From Hofstenia miamia (lineage: Eukaryota > Xenacoelomorpha > Acoela), in contig SCFE01000006.1 in assembly GCA_004352715.1 (NCBI GenBank), forward strand, positions 1,790,867 through 1,854,866: 64,000 bases of DNA, given 5' to 3'. The notes under the pieces were generated by a model. That model saw only the letters and a list, made by a program, of their open reading frames with translations, made no database searches and was not told where the DNA came from. This document shows, piece by piece, positions 26,273-37,970 of this stretch (the first letter of the stretch is position 1; each line of letters begins with the position of its first letter). The translations under genes were made by a program, and so were the position numbers.

Positions 26273-26829
26273 GCCGATTTCCTTTTAATGTGCATTAATC
26301 TAAATAACTTTATTGTTAAAAATAGAATTTAATTACATCTAAACTCAGCTAGTAACATGGTTATAGTTTATATTGCTATTTTCCTAAGTAATTGGTAACT
26401 GCTCTATTCGGAATGAATATGGATAAAAACAAAATCAACAAATAAAATATGAAATTTTACAAAATTAACATTACAAAATAGAATAATTAAGAATCACCAA
26501 ACATAAAATTGTTCTTTAAAAATGAACGAAAATCAATACATATAAAATTAACACTACAATGATTATATTTTCGGTGATCGATACTGAAAAACTTGTACAA
26601 TGGTTGAGATGCTGAGGATAACCCTCTTTAATGAGTTTGTGTACCAGATGTCACAGATTAGACATGAATTGCTTGAACCCTAACCTCCATATCTTGATAA
26701 TAGAAGTGTAGCATTTCCCCGCGCTTAAAATTACTGATAATTGCTGGAAAAATATGTAGAAATCGTATTAAAATAATGTAATGTATATGTATAATTTCAC
26801 TTGCTATTGCTAGTTACGAATGGATATTT

Positions 26830-26970
26830 TTCTCAGATTTAAGTTTAGCAATAATTTAAATCTCCTTTGATTTCTGGCATCGGTATCTAAAGCATTCCAA
26901 AATTTGGTTGTATTTATTAAACGGTCATAGAATTTTTAAACGATTATGCGAAATTTTCTATTACTTTATT
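26830..26970 (-). mobile_element. LINE reverse-transcriptase C-terminal fragment
   Basis: The minus strand reads FYDRLINTTKFWNALDTDAR followed by NQRRFK, the x-x-x-W-N-x-L-P/D end motif of CR1-like LINE proteins. It parallels TATKLWNNLNREIKFE in the fragment at 27640-28420. Confidence 0.5.
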
Positions 26971-27284
26971 TATGGTAATAATTTCGTTAACCTATTTTTT
27001 GGAAGGCAGGTGTTACTAAACCCAGCTTTCAAATATGTAGTTCATAATAGTATTAACTTCACAAAAATATTTTTAGTGTAATTTACCATTCTGAAATTTA
27101 TCGCATAGCGCATCTGCCATTGTAAAATATGCATTTTTGATAATTTATTTTGTAATTTATGCATAAAACACATTTTAGAAAACAAACTTAACATATGTTA
27201 CAAAAAAATCACACACAAATGAATCAAAGCGTTGTTTGAAAATTAAAAACTTATTTAATGGCTGCTTTCACTCCAGACTTGTCA

Positions 27285-27405
27285 ACGAGCCGTAATTTCT
27301 AAGCTCGGCTCGATTAAATTTTGAGTAAGTTTGGCTCGGCTCGCCACAGAAAATCACTTCAATGAGGCTCGTTTCAGCTCGGAATTTTTTTAAAAATATT
27401 GAGCT
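27285..27405. repeat. CTCGG-rich repeat fragment, possible transposon end
   Basis: Several AGCTCGGCTCG-like words occur in an otherwise AT-rich stretch (near 27289, 27301, 27335 and 27367). They resemble the subterminal repeats of the hAT-like elements nearby. I could not find the other end or a target duplication. Confidence 0.3.
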
Positions 27406-27639
27406 CTCGGAATTTTTTCAATTGCTCTTCCTATTATTTAATAAACATTTCTAATATCCGATTATAAGTAAGGAATATTGAATGAAAATATTAGTTTCTC
27501 TAGTAAAATTTCAAAAAAATTTCGTTGTCAAACAAAAGATTCAAGATTCAAAAGCAATTTATTGCTACAAGAAAAAGGTACAAAAAACTATAAACTACAA
27601 AAAGCTATTTACAAATATAATAAATATATACGATATTAA

Positions 27640-28420
27640 AATGTGTGTGTGTGCATTTTATATAAAATTTTCAAATGACTGTAGTGTATTATTGTCATTA
27701 AGTAGGCATTGTCTATTAAAGAGGAATGTTTGCAATTTCTTTCTGAATTTCTTGTAATTTTTTCAAATTTAATTTCTCTATTTAAGTTATTCCATAATTT
27801 AGTTGCTGTGCGGTGAAAACTATTAAAATATTTATCCACGCATAAAAATGTTTGAGACCGTTCATTTAATTTAATATACTGTTTTAAAAACGAAATTGCG
27901 GCTTTACCAAATTTGAATTTAAATAATATTGATAACATATGCATTTGAATTTGATAATAAGGAGATAGTATTTTGTATTTTAATCGGTAATCGGATGCAT
28001 TGTCATGTTTTTGTGCAAAATTGAGTATTTTAAGGGACCAATTAAAAGTTTTAGACAGGAGGATGCGATGTTTTGAATTAATATTTGTAAAAAGGAATGA
28101 GCAATATTGAAAGTGTGAAAGGCAGAGTGCATTTATTAATTGTTTGTGGTACGTATTTGAAATATTTCTGAGATGATAAAGATACCTAACTCCAGAAACC
28201 ATTTTTTTAATTTTAGTCATTAAAAATTGTTCGAAATTTAAATCATTGTCAATTTCAACACCTAAATAGTTAATAGATTCCCTTTGCTTTATTGGTAAAT
28301 TATTTAATTTAATTCTATTTTTTTGTGAGATTTCTGTTTGTCTTCGGGGAAAATGTTGATTTTCAACAATTCGCCCTTTAGCATTTTGAATTTGGCATTT
28401 TTATTGAAGGATTTTGTTTT
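27640..28420 (-). mobile_element. CR1/L2-like LINE reverse-transcriptase 3' fragment
   Basis: A minus-strand frame reads SINYLGVEIDNDLNFEQF, then KIKKMVSGVRYLYHLRNIS, INALCLSHFQYCSFLF and TATKLWNNLNREIKFE. This is the order palm end, thumb and C-terminus of CR1/L2-type reverse transcriptase. The longest uninterrupted part is 194 residues (27636-28220). The catalytic palm is missing, so it is 5'-truncated. Confidence 0.7.
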
Positions 28421-29156
28421 TAAATTGTTCTAAGGTTAGACTCCAAGATCAGATGAATGCTTCATATTGCAAGATACCGTTGGTCTAGTGTGGGACTCCC
28501 ACTATTGTGTATGGGCTTTAGCAATTTTCTGTAGCAATTGCAATAATAAACATTTGTTGCTATGGCTATAGATGTTATATGTAGTTTTGAAGGAAAATTA
28601 ATTCTAATAATTATCATGATTATTCGGCATTAAAAGTGCAACATATATTCAATAAGTAATAATTGCCATTGAAACTTAACCACCTATTTGAAAAAAATCA
28701 ATGATTGAAAATCTGATACAACAACATTTTGTTATTGATGAGATTGGAAAGCCTACAACTGCAATTTGTTAGAGCATCAGCTCATTTTGAACATGGATCG
28801 TAGAATTGAACTTAACAAGTTCGCTACATAGTAAACAATAGACTTTAATAAATTGAAGATACTACGGTTGGCGCAATGCAAATACAACAATCCAAAAGAT
28901 TAATAAACTTTAGATGAATTAATCAATGAAATTAACAATCTGTAATTCATTACGAACCGGTCATTCGTACCTAGCACAGGCCAATATTAATAGAAGTTTG
29001 AAATAGATCCCCTTGGTACTGGATTTATAATGCCGCCTTCCATTTTAGAAGTTACTTGTAATAGTGAAGAAAATAGTAACCAAAAATTTATGACCTTGTC
29101 GTATAAAATTGTTTACAAAAGCAACCAACAAAAATTTATGGGACATTAGATGCGAT

Positions 29157-29944
29157 CAAAGCTGGAAATGGGCTAATATTTTTTGACCCAACCCTACCCG
29201 CAGCCCGCTTCAATATTGATGGGTAAACCCAACCCAACCCGCCATTCAAACATGACCCAACCCACGTTCTGACCTGCGTTTTCGTTGGCTTTCATAACCG
29301 TACCAGAAAAGACCTGTAATGTTTGCTCTTGCATCTATTCCAATGTCCTTCTGGTCGTGTTCGTCAATCTCGTCAAACATGTCTCAATAATATCTGACGG
29401 TTTACTTTTATCGATGGTTTTGACATAAACAAGTGGAAATGTTAGAACTAAGTGCTATAGAAAATTTAAATTTAGAAAAAGAATCATGAAGAACTGTTTT
29501 ATTATAGATAGATCTGTGGAACAGATTATCACCTGAAATTAAAGAAGAATCTAATTTTAAAGAATTTAAGAAAAAAATTAAATTTGAATTATCACCAAAG
29601 AGAAGAACTTATTTGGATATTCAAAGAATAAAGTCTGTAACTAAGTAATATCAATTTGCAACTAAGTGGAATTAATGAAAACAATTTACTTTAAACCTTA
29701 ATAAGTATTTTTATACTTTTTTGTTTTATACAAAGGTTTGAAAATAAATTATATTTATATTGAAGCGAAATGTTTTGAGAGATCATAGAGTGAGTAGATA
29801 ATAAAACCCGCAAATAACCCATGTCTTACGAGCAGGTGAACCCAATCCCACCCGCACGTAAAAATATTTGACCCAACCCATGACCTGCTCGGGTTGGTCA
29901 ACCTGCAAACCTGTGCGAGTCGACCCAACTCGTTTCTAGCTTTG
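29157..29944. mobile_element. hAT-like non-autonomous element carrying a LINE fragment, 788 bp
   Basis: Terminal repeats are CAAAGCTGGAAA and CAAAGCTAGAAA (right end reversed). Flanks GATGCGAT and GATACGAT agree at 7 of 8 positions. Subterminal CCAACCC / GACCCAACCC blocks occur at both ends. The interior on the plus strand (about 29516-29645) reads LWNRLSPEIKEESNFKEFKK, a LINE C-terminal motif, so the element contains retrotransposon sequence. Confidence 0.75.
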
Positions 29945-32900
29945 GATACGATTCATACAAAAATATACCCAATATAACAAATATGTCCTGCACAAATTTA
30001 TTAAATTAATAAGTGAGGAAGAACTGAGGTCGAAATGAGTTGACTTCAGTTTTACAGTATCCCGTTTTGGGCACATCTTTGCCTTTAAGTTTTTTAAAAA
30101 ACAACCATTTATTTCCATAAGTTTTTAAGCAAGTAATCAAATCTCAATAGGAACATTAATGATTCAGTTTCTCAATATCTCATCGCGATAGCTTTGTTTT
30201 TGAATTGTCTAAACTTTACAAGACCTGTGTCTAGATGGGCAGCCTTTACCATGCGTGTAATTGGCCCTAAACAGCCTACTTACTTTAAATGCTGTACAAG
30301 ACCTTTATTGACAACATCTAAATTAAGTTATTCTGGTTAACTTTAATGAGGATTTGTAATTTTAAAAACATTTCCTGTAATTTCATATTTCTTTATGAAT
30401 AGGAACTGATTACATTGTTCAAACGCATATCTTCAAAATAAGTTTATAATTTGCAAACTGATTTTCCGAACCGATATTTCATATTCTAGCATATAATTCC
30501 ACTATGGAACAATACTCTTAAGGGTTAGTTTAAAAGTTGAGCCCTATCAAGACATAAATAGTTACCTGGATTTTGTTGAAAATTAGAAATTTGAATTTAT
30601 TAATTATGTACATCCGTGAATTGAAGCCTTTTAAACAAAGTGCACAGATTGTATAATAATTTTTAATGAGCCAACAATCATATTACTGTTTGTTGTGGAA
30701 ATTGCATCAAAATATTTTTTACAATTTTTAACGATTTCTATAAAAAAAATACTAACTAATTAAAATATCGAAAACTCCACAGAAAAGAGAATTTTCTCCT
30801 AAGGGGCTACGAACTCTCACAATACTGAACAGAACTTGATTGATTTTTTTACAGAAAGCAAAAGTTGTTAGTTGTTGTTGTCATTGGGTTTGGACCGCCT
30901 TATCTGAAGATAGCTATGGAAATAATTTGCAATTTTTTTTACAAAAATGCATTTTCATTGAAAATGTACTTCAGGCACATAAATTCACCATAACAAGGGG
31001 CACATTTACTCATAGATGTTTCAATATCCAGGGATTTCCAATTTCTTACTAGGCTTTGGGAACATCGCTCGAAAATGTGAATAAAACGGTTAGTAGGGGT
31101 GTTAAAAATTATTGCCATATTATTTTTAGGCTAAATATTTAAAAATATATAAGTGCACTTATTTTTCAATATAATTCTTAAGCTAGTGTGTATTGCATAA
31201 ATTAATCTACGATAGTTGTTGTATTGTGTTATTCTATATAAAACCTATGTCCGTACATGGATTATGGATTCAATTCACCTGCTGCTAGTTCAGATCAAAA
31301 TATGGCCAAAGTATACGCACTTAACTTAACATTATCTTCTTGTTGTTATAGATGTACTTTCTATTTTTATCAAGCATTAGGAAAATTCGCATGCAGAGAA
31401 TGCTGAGGATTTTTTATGTCCTAACTCATTGAATTAATAACAAGAGTCCGCTTTGATGTAATGAATTATCAGTAATAAATTTCTTTAAGAAATAACAAAA
31501 AATATAATTAATTCAAATGAAATTCACTTTACACCATTTCAATTTTTTGAAGCACTCACTATGAAACATTTTTTTTAAATTTAATATAACTATAATTGAG
31601 ATTATTGGCTCTCAACAAAACCATGCTGAAAGCGGATGACAAAATCATTGAATTTTATCTACTTTTTAACCATTGTTTTGGCGGCCTGAGCTTGCCAGTT
31701 TATATATTTTACGGTCGGTAGAAGCCTGCTACGCTTTGTAGTTGTTTCTTTAATACGATATTTTTTAAACATTTTTAACTGTTTACTATCACTAAGAAAA
31801 TTCAACTCCAAGATCAAAAGGCAGCTATTGTATTTAGATGGTTTATGAAAGGCTACATGTTTCCGAAATAACTTTTTTTCGGCCGGTAAGGCATGTAGCC
31901 GGCCGGTGTGCAACTAATGAAAAGTGGAAAATATGTGAGGCTGAAACTCTTAGTAAGTGCAATATTCATACACTTGTAGCACTTGTTGTAGAGCATTTAT
32001 TTTTGAAACATTTAATTTTTTTTACACAGCTAGCGTTTAGGATCTTTAAGAATACACAGTGCTATGTAGGGATAAACGGTGTTGGAGCAGTGCCTTGTTT
32101 TTTCGGAACTAAATTTAAAGAAAATGAAGCATGAGCCCGGTTACGGAACGAAAATCTATACATTTTTCGTTGAATATAAAAGACATCTTAGATTAAATCT
32201 GTATGAATGAAATGTTTTTGGCGGCAAATTGTGTCAATACTTTAACAAATTGTTCCATAAACAAAATTTTCGATCATTTTAATATGCAATTTAATAGATT
32301 TAGAAAATCAAAGTAACAAATATGTTTTATACCTATTTGAACGTGGGGCACGGCATGGCCGCGAAAATTTCTGTAAAAATGCAGTAACTCATTCATCGCT
32401 ATTTCTAAATTGTTATATAATGCATGTGCCGTACTAATTCTTCCTCTTGCGCAATTCTTATATGTACAGCACAAAGCTTTGGAGCAAATTTGGTGCACGC
32501 ATTAGCCGTTATTCAAACATTATCTTAAAAATAAGTTCTTAAGCCACCAAAAGAGTAATTGCATGCTAGCATGCATGCGAATATTCAAGAGTAATAATAT
32601 CTTAATTGATTTTATAATTTATTTCGTTTTATGGGCATATTTTTGCTTTATTGATAAAAATTAGGAATTCGTTTTGATCTGAACATGTTTTCTTTTTTAG
32701 TCCTTCTATTTACCCCAATTGATTTTTAAATACATTTTTCTCATTCTGTATATTTATTCCTCCTTAAGCGTCAATGTATTCACCCATCTCGTAGAACATT
32801 TCTTGTAAATATAATTTCAACAGTAGTTTCTGATTTTTCAGAATCAATCGAACGTGACAAAATTTTGTATATCAATTTCTTTTCATTTTCTATAAATTCC

Positions 32901-34315
32901 TGTCATAGATATCTAAAAGCTTTGTCTTTGCCTTCTACACTATTATATGACAATATTTCTGCATCTTCTCTGCAAAATATTGCTGATCTTTTCAGCAAAT
33001 TTTTACTCCCATCATCTTCTTTAGTTAAATAGTCATCAATTTTAATAAATGCTGCTGATAATATTCTTGGTTTATTTAGGCCTTATTCTATCTATACACT
33101 TCTAATTTCAATTTAATCTAGCACTGCTCTGTATGATGACCTAAACCCAGCCCTATTTAACATTCGTATGCAAACGTGAGTCTATTTGACCCAACACACG
33201 AATTTTTGCTGCATTTCAATGAATTTTTTAGTTTTTAATGCAATTTAACTGCAATTTCCCTCCTATTTCTAACTGTAGTATATGGTCATAAAAAATCATT
33301 TGTCAGTCATATCTGCATCGCATAAAATTTTCATTGAATATTTTTATAACACCACTATGCAAACCTGTGGTCCAAATGACCCATATCAAAAAAAGAAGTC
33401 CTGAATGATTTAATACATTCGATTACTTATAGCTAAATGATTTTCTGCTACAGGGTTGAGAGAGGAGCTCACGGTAGGGCTCGGTGGTATAGTGAAAAAC
33501 CGAAACCGAGAGAAAAAATATAAACAGAATTTTGGTTTTTAGCAGAAGCAATCGCCTAGAATGTAATTTCCATGAAATGATGCAGTATTTTGGAGCAAAC
33601 GCCAAAACCTTGCAAAGTTGAGTGTAATTGTGTTTACTTGATTAACAGAATAATTTGGTGTTATGAAAATATACTTTAGAAAGATATGCTTCTCTTGAAT
33701 AACGTTTTCTTACACCGATAGTAGTTAGCTGAAGAAAACCGAAACCGCGGTTTTGAGATGTGGATAAATCGAAGCCGAGCTCATTTTTTGGAAACTACCG
33801 AGCACTAGTTCTTCGCCTCCAAAAAGGTGTCCGTATTCCTAAGCCAAAATAATCAACTGCTGTAGGGCGAATGTTGACCTATAGAATATAGCCTGATATT
33901 AACCGCGAATAAAATGAAATATGAAATCAAAACTCAAAAATAGATTTGTCGCCACAACGTTATTCTCATAATAAATTTAGTAAAATCAGACAGTTTCTAG
34001 CTATTTCCCATTGCAGTATGCAAAGATCAGATGTTTTCTTTGTCATCATGTTCATGTTTACAAAAATAGAAGCATAGGTCATACTTTTGTATAGTCAGTT
34101 TGGGACATGGAAACCTATGCTCTATACAATGCGATAGACTTTCCGTTTGCCTATTTTTTCCAATGTTTTAGTGATTGATAATGAACAGGTGAATTGTATA
34201 TTAGGGTTGGAACCAATTCTAGGATGAGCTCAATCATTTAATATGTTGAACAAAATTTCGTATATATAAATAGTTCATGCTACTCGCTGCTCTAATACGC
34301 GTTTTTCTTTGTTAG
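29945..34315. other. Gene-free stretch
   Basis: Only short ORFs without splice or domain support occur. One probable hAT-like element (33475-33807) is listed separately. GC-richer patches near 31680-31740 and 31870-31915 (GGCCGG words) may be further transposon ends, unproven. Confidence 0.45.
33475..33807. mobile_element. Probable hAT-like non-autonomous element, 333 bp
   Basis: The ends read TAGGGCTCGGTGGT on the left and TAGTGCTCGGTAGT on the right (reverse complement). Subterminal AAACCGAAACCG blocks are present on both sides. The flanking 8-mers agree at only about half the positions, so the target duplication is not convincing. Confidence 0.6.
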
Positions 34316-34355
34316 GTACCTCAAAGAAGTTTCTAGTTTAACTGGTTGCATTGTA

Positions 34356-37300
34356 ATGGAGGATGCGAATTCCGATGCATCAGACGATATTGTTGTTCTC
34401 CATGACAATAGCATGATTGAAGTTATTAATCATAGCTCATCTGGTTTGAATTCAACCAATCGATTTTCAGCNNNNNNNNNNNNNNNNNNNNNGCGAATTC
34501 CGATGCATCAGACGATATTGTTGTTCTCCATGACAATAGCATGATTGAAGTTATTAATCATAGCTCATCTGGTTTGAATTCAACCAATCGATTTTCAGCT
34601 GAAATTTTTTCTCCTTGTACAGTGTCTACCAATGACTATTTGATTGATGTTGAATCGGCTACAGGTTTCAGTAATTCAATCCCGCCCACTGAAGAAACCG
34701 CCAATGAGTTGCCTTATGTTAACAGTATGTCTTCTGATGACGGAATGAAGGTAATAATTTACAAGCATAAAGTTATGCTCGTTTTATTAATGTAGATCAA
34801 TTGAAACTAAAAGTTTCGTTAATTTAAAAAATTGAATATTCAATATGACATTGCTGAAATAAAATACTGACATTTACGTTGTCTCTTAGTAATGGGATTA
34901 GTTTGTTATTCCTAATTCATTTCAATTACGTTTATAGTAGAGATCTGCGCAGTGTGATTAGATGATTTCCTGGGTGATTCGAGAATGTCGAAAAAGAACT
35001 AGTTAAAATACATTAAGATAGATACCTAGCAATATCTAAATTCTGGAAAAGCTCAAGATGTGGAGTTTTTATGAAAATTATAAGTAGGCGGTGTTGTCCA
35101 GACTGGATGTTGGTTATTACTTAATATATTTGAAGTAGTTAACTGTAACTTCGGCATGAAACTTGGGTTAAATTCTACGGTCCTGTCTTCTGAGGGTTTC
35201 GCATTAAACATAATTTGAAGGCGCATACGTTTATAATTAACAGTTCTTACCAATATAACCTGTTCTCAATTGAGAAAAAGCGTTCAGGAGATCAAGATTG
35301 CATAACATATTAGAAATTATTAAAAAGCAATTTGAAATTAAGTGATGGTAACGTAAACTAATGCATTACATAATTCTCAGTGCTCTCCTCAGCTCATGCA
35401 ATTTTTTTGTAAGCAATAAATATAAGCAAAACTGAAGCACAATAGATTATATAATTGTAAATATTTACCAAGCTATTACCTTAGATTAATGAGATACAAA
35501 ATATAATAATCAAATAAATAAGAATACATTGAGGGTGATGTTATGCAATTACGCCTCAATATGTAAAAAGTATTTTTTCAATTAGAAAACCTGTTTATTG
35601 GCCGTTTTTGTAGTTTTATTTGGGAATAGTTGTGCATTGATACACCATGGATAGACCAATAACTTATTTCAAAAGTGCATTAGTTTTGAATTTGTTTTTC
35701 ATTCTGGTTATGCTATAGTTTTTATAGGCTAGAAATTTTTTACGTCGCTGGAGTAGACAGTTGTCTTGTTTTGTTCAATGTAATTTCTATAATCACATTA
35801 GTTTTCTTCATTTGTGATGCTGTATTAAATGCTTTTTCTTAATTAACTAATCTTAATTTAAGGAAGTATCAAGTATCGCACCCAAAAAGAAGAAAAGGAA
35901 ACTTACTCAAGAAGAACGAAATGAGAAAAAATTGGCGAAAGAACGTGACGCTGCTCTTAAGAAATCGAGAATGAATGCTCTACGTATTCTCAAGCCCGCT
36001 AACTGTCTGCGTGCTATTACAGTAGTTATAGACAATGCATTCATCTCTGCATCTAATGTTGGGCCGGAAATTACGGCCCGTTTATCCGAAGCTGAAATTC
36101 AGTATGAATTGCGGGATCTTCCAATATCATGCTCCATACTATGGAATCGTAGGACAGTTGAAAATCCTGATGAGATTATACCAAAGATGGTGGACATTGA
36201 AGAACCATTCGTTTTACAATATATTCCTTATTCAAAATTCAAAGAGCACGCGTCTTCTCCTGACATTGAAAAGGTAAAAAGTTTTATTATTTGTAGAGCA
36301 TATGTGCTTTATATTTCGTATTACAACATGGCTTTTATTCATCAAAAGCATTTGTCGAGTTTTAAATTCATGATGTCAACTGGTAGCAGCTTTTACTTAT
36401 TGAAGTATTCATTGTCCATTTGAAATAGGGAGTGGTTCAATTTAATTTCTATTCATATAAGAAGTTTCTGATACTGTTCTAGTAACTTTGAATTAATGTA
36501 CACTTTGCTTCTTAGTTTCTAAAATCACGTGTTCTCATTAAAGTTGAGTCGCTCTGCTGCCACTCAAAGTGGAGTGAAAAATTAAATGGGCCTATGAAGT
36601 GTCATCTGATGATGTTTAGAGTGCTAGTAGTTTCGTTGATTCCTTAAAGACCTTACATAATCGCCACTCCATATTTGTTGTTGTTGGACCGCAATCTACA
36701 AAGCAGTCTTTGTCTTTGGGGATTACATATTTCATTCACTATGTGAAAGTATTTTACAATGTCGATGTCGCTCTGGAAACATCAAATAAAAAGATAAGTA
36801 CGTAGAATTGTATTCAAATAATTACATGTAATTGAAACACGCGGATTCCCAGCGAAATAATACTATGCTTAAGTTGCTTTCACTGGCTTTACTTTTTATT
36901 TAGTTAATTGTGTCGTTTGCTTAAAGTTTTTCAATGTTTTTAGGCGATGTAGTATTCCAACGAACAAAGGCAATCGCTGAACGACCGCATAAATTAATTC
37001 GCCAACAGAATTTGCTATCGACTGATGCTGTCCTAATGCCTGTGAAATCACTTTCAGATGGTACTGGATCAATAACTGTTTGGAAGCACATGCTGATGCA
37101 GTTCACAAATGTTTCAGAGCCGATGGCAGATGTAAGCTTTTCAATGGTTACAACTTGCAAATGATAGCATCCATTCTAATACAATTATTATTAAAATTCG
37201 CGATCATTGAATTTATGTGTGTTGAAACTCCCTTGTTATTTTGATTGTTACACTACTAAATAGAAACCAATAATGGTTTTTGTAATTCTATTTATCGACA

Positions 37301-37824
37301 GAATCCTTTTTATTTGTGAACGCATTTCTTCTAGACTTAACGCAGTCTGGGAGCCTGAGCTTAGCATTAACCAGTCTGTTCACAAAAAAACGAAAATGTG
37401 ATGGCATTTTATAGCAACGTTGGAAGATGTAACAAATTTGTTTATGTACAAATTTTTTCATTTTTAAATCTCAATTTTGTTTTTTACAAAGTATAGATTT
37501 GTAACAAATTTTTCTCCTAGAATTTTTTTATACAACAAATTATGCACATTGCAATCGAGATAAACCCCAAAAATATTCTTTAGTATGTTGACTGCTGTCA
37601 TAAACTCTTTTTAGGTCATATGTTCCGAATACCCATCTCCACGTCTTCTTTTGAAAGCCTACTCAAAGTGTGCCAATGAGCGCGAGGCCCAAAATCTGTT
37701 GGAAAACCTAACAGTTCGCCGCGGGGCGGGTGTCACAGAATCTTCCCGTCGTTTAGGCGCAAAATTGTCCAAATGTGTTTATCAATATTTTACGTCATCT
37801 CAGCCAAATTTGTTATTAGACTAG
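34356..37824 (+). CDS. EME1: EME1, non-catalytic partner of MUS81 structure-specific endonuclease, five exons
   Basis: Exons are 34356-34750, 35863-36273, 36620-36797, 36944-37131 and 37615-37824 (TAG), all with GT-AG borders. Exon 1 contains an assembly duplication of 128 bases (with a 21-N gap) that breaks the frame. Without it, exon 1 is 267 bases and the whole model 417 residues. Features: acidic N-terminus (DANSDASDDIVVLHD), KKKKRKLTQEERNEKK basic helix, ERCC4-type nuclease-like fold from RILKPANCLRAITVVIDNA, and a helix-hairpin-helix C-terminus with SEYPSPRLLLKAY and LTVRRGAGVTESSRRLGAKL. Family knowledge: EME1 pairs with MUS81 in the nucleus to cut 3' flaps and recombination intermediates; EME1 itself lacks the active site. 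The vertebrate protein is longer (about 570), mainly N-terminally. EME2 is the main alternative. Confidence 0.88.
34365..34599. other. Assembly duplication around a 21-N gap inside EME1 exon 1
   Basis: 34365-34471 and 34493-34599 (107 bases each) appear identical, with 21 N between. Removing one copy plus the gap (128 bases) restores a continuous frame from the ATG to the phase-0 donor at 34751. Confidence 0.92.
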
Positions 37825-37970
37825 AAGCAAATGTGTACAGGCTTTAGTAGATTATTTTCAATTATTTAAATAGATGATTTCAAATATATTTGATTATGAA
37901 ATCTAAGCCTTTTAGTATTCTGTTTAGTTATTGATATTAATTCTATTTATTTTTTCAGACTACATGCAGA

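Noticed and set aside
34365-34599. True tandem duplication within EME1 coding sequence
   Set aside because: Exact identity, a 21-N spacer and frame restoration on collapse favour an assembly artefact.
36921-37160. Minus-strand 79-aa ORF
   Set aside because: It is the antisense of EME1 exon 4.
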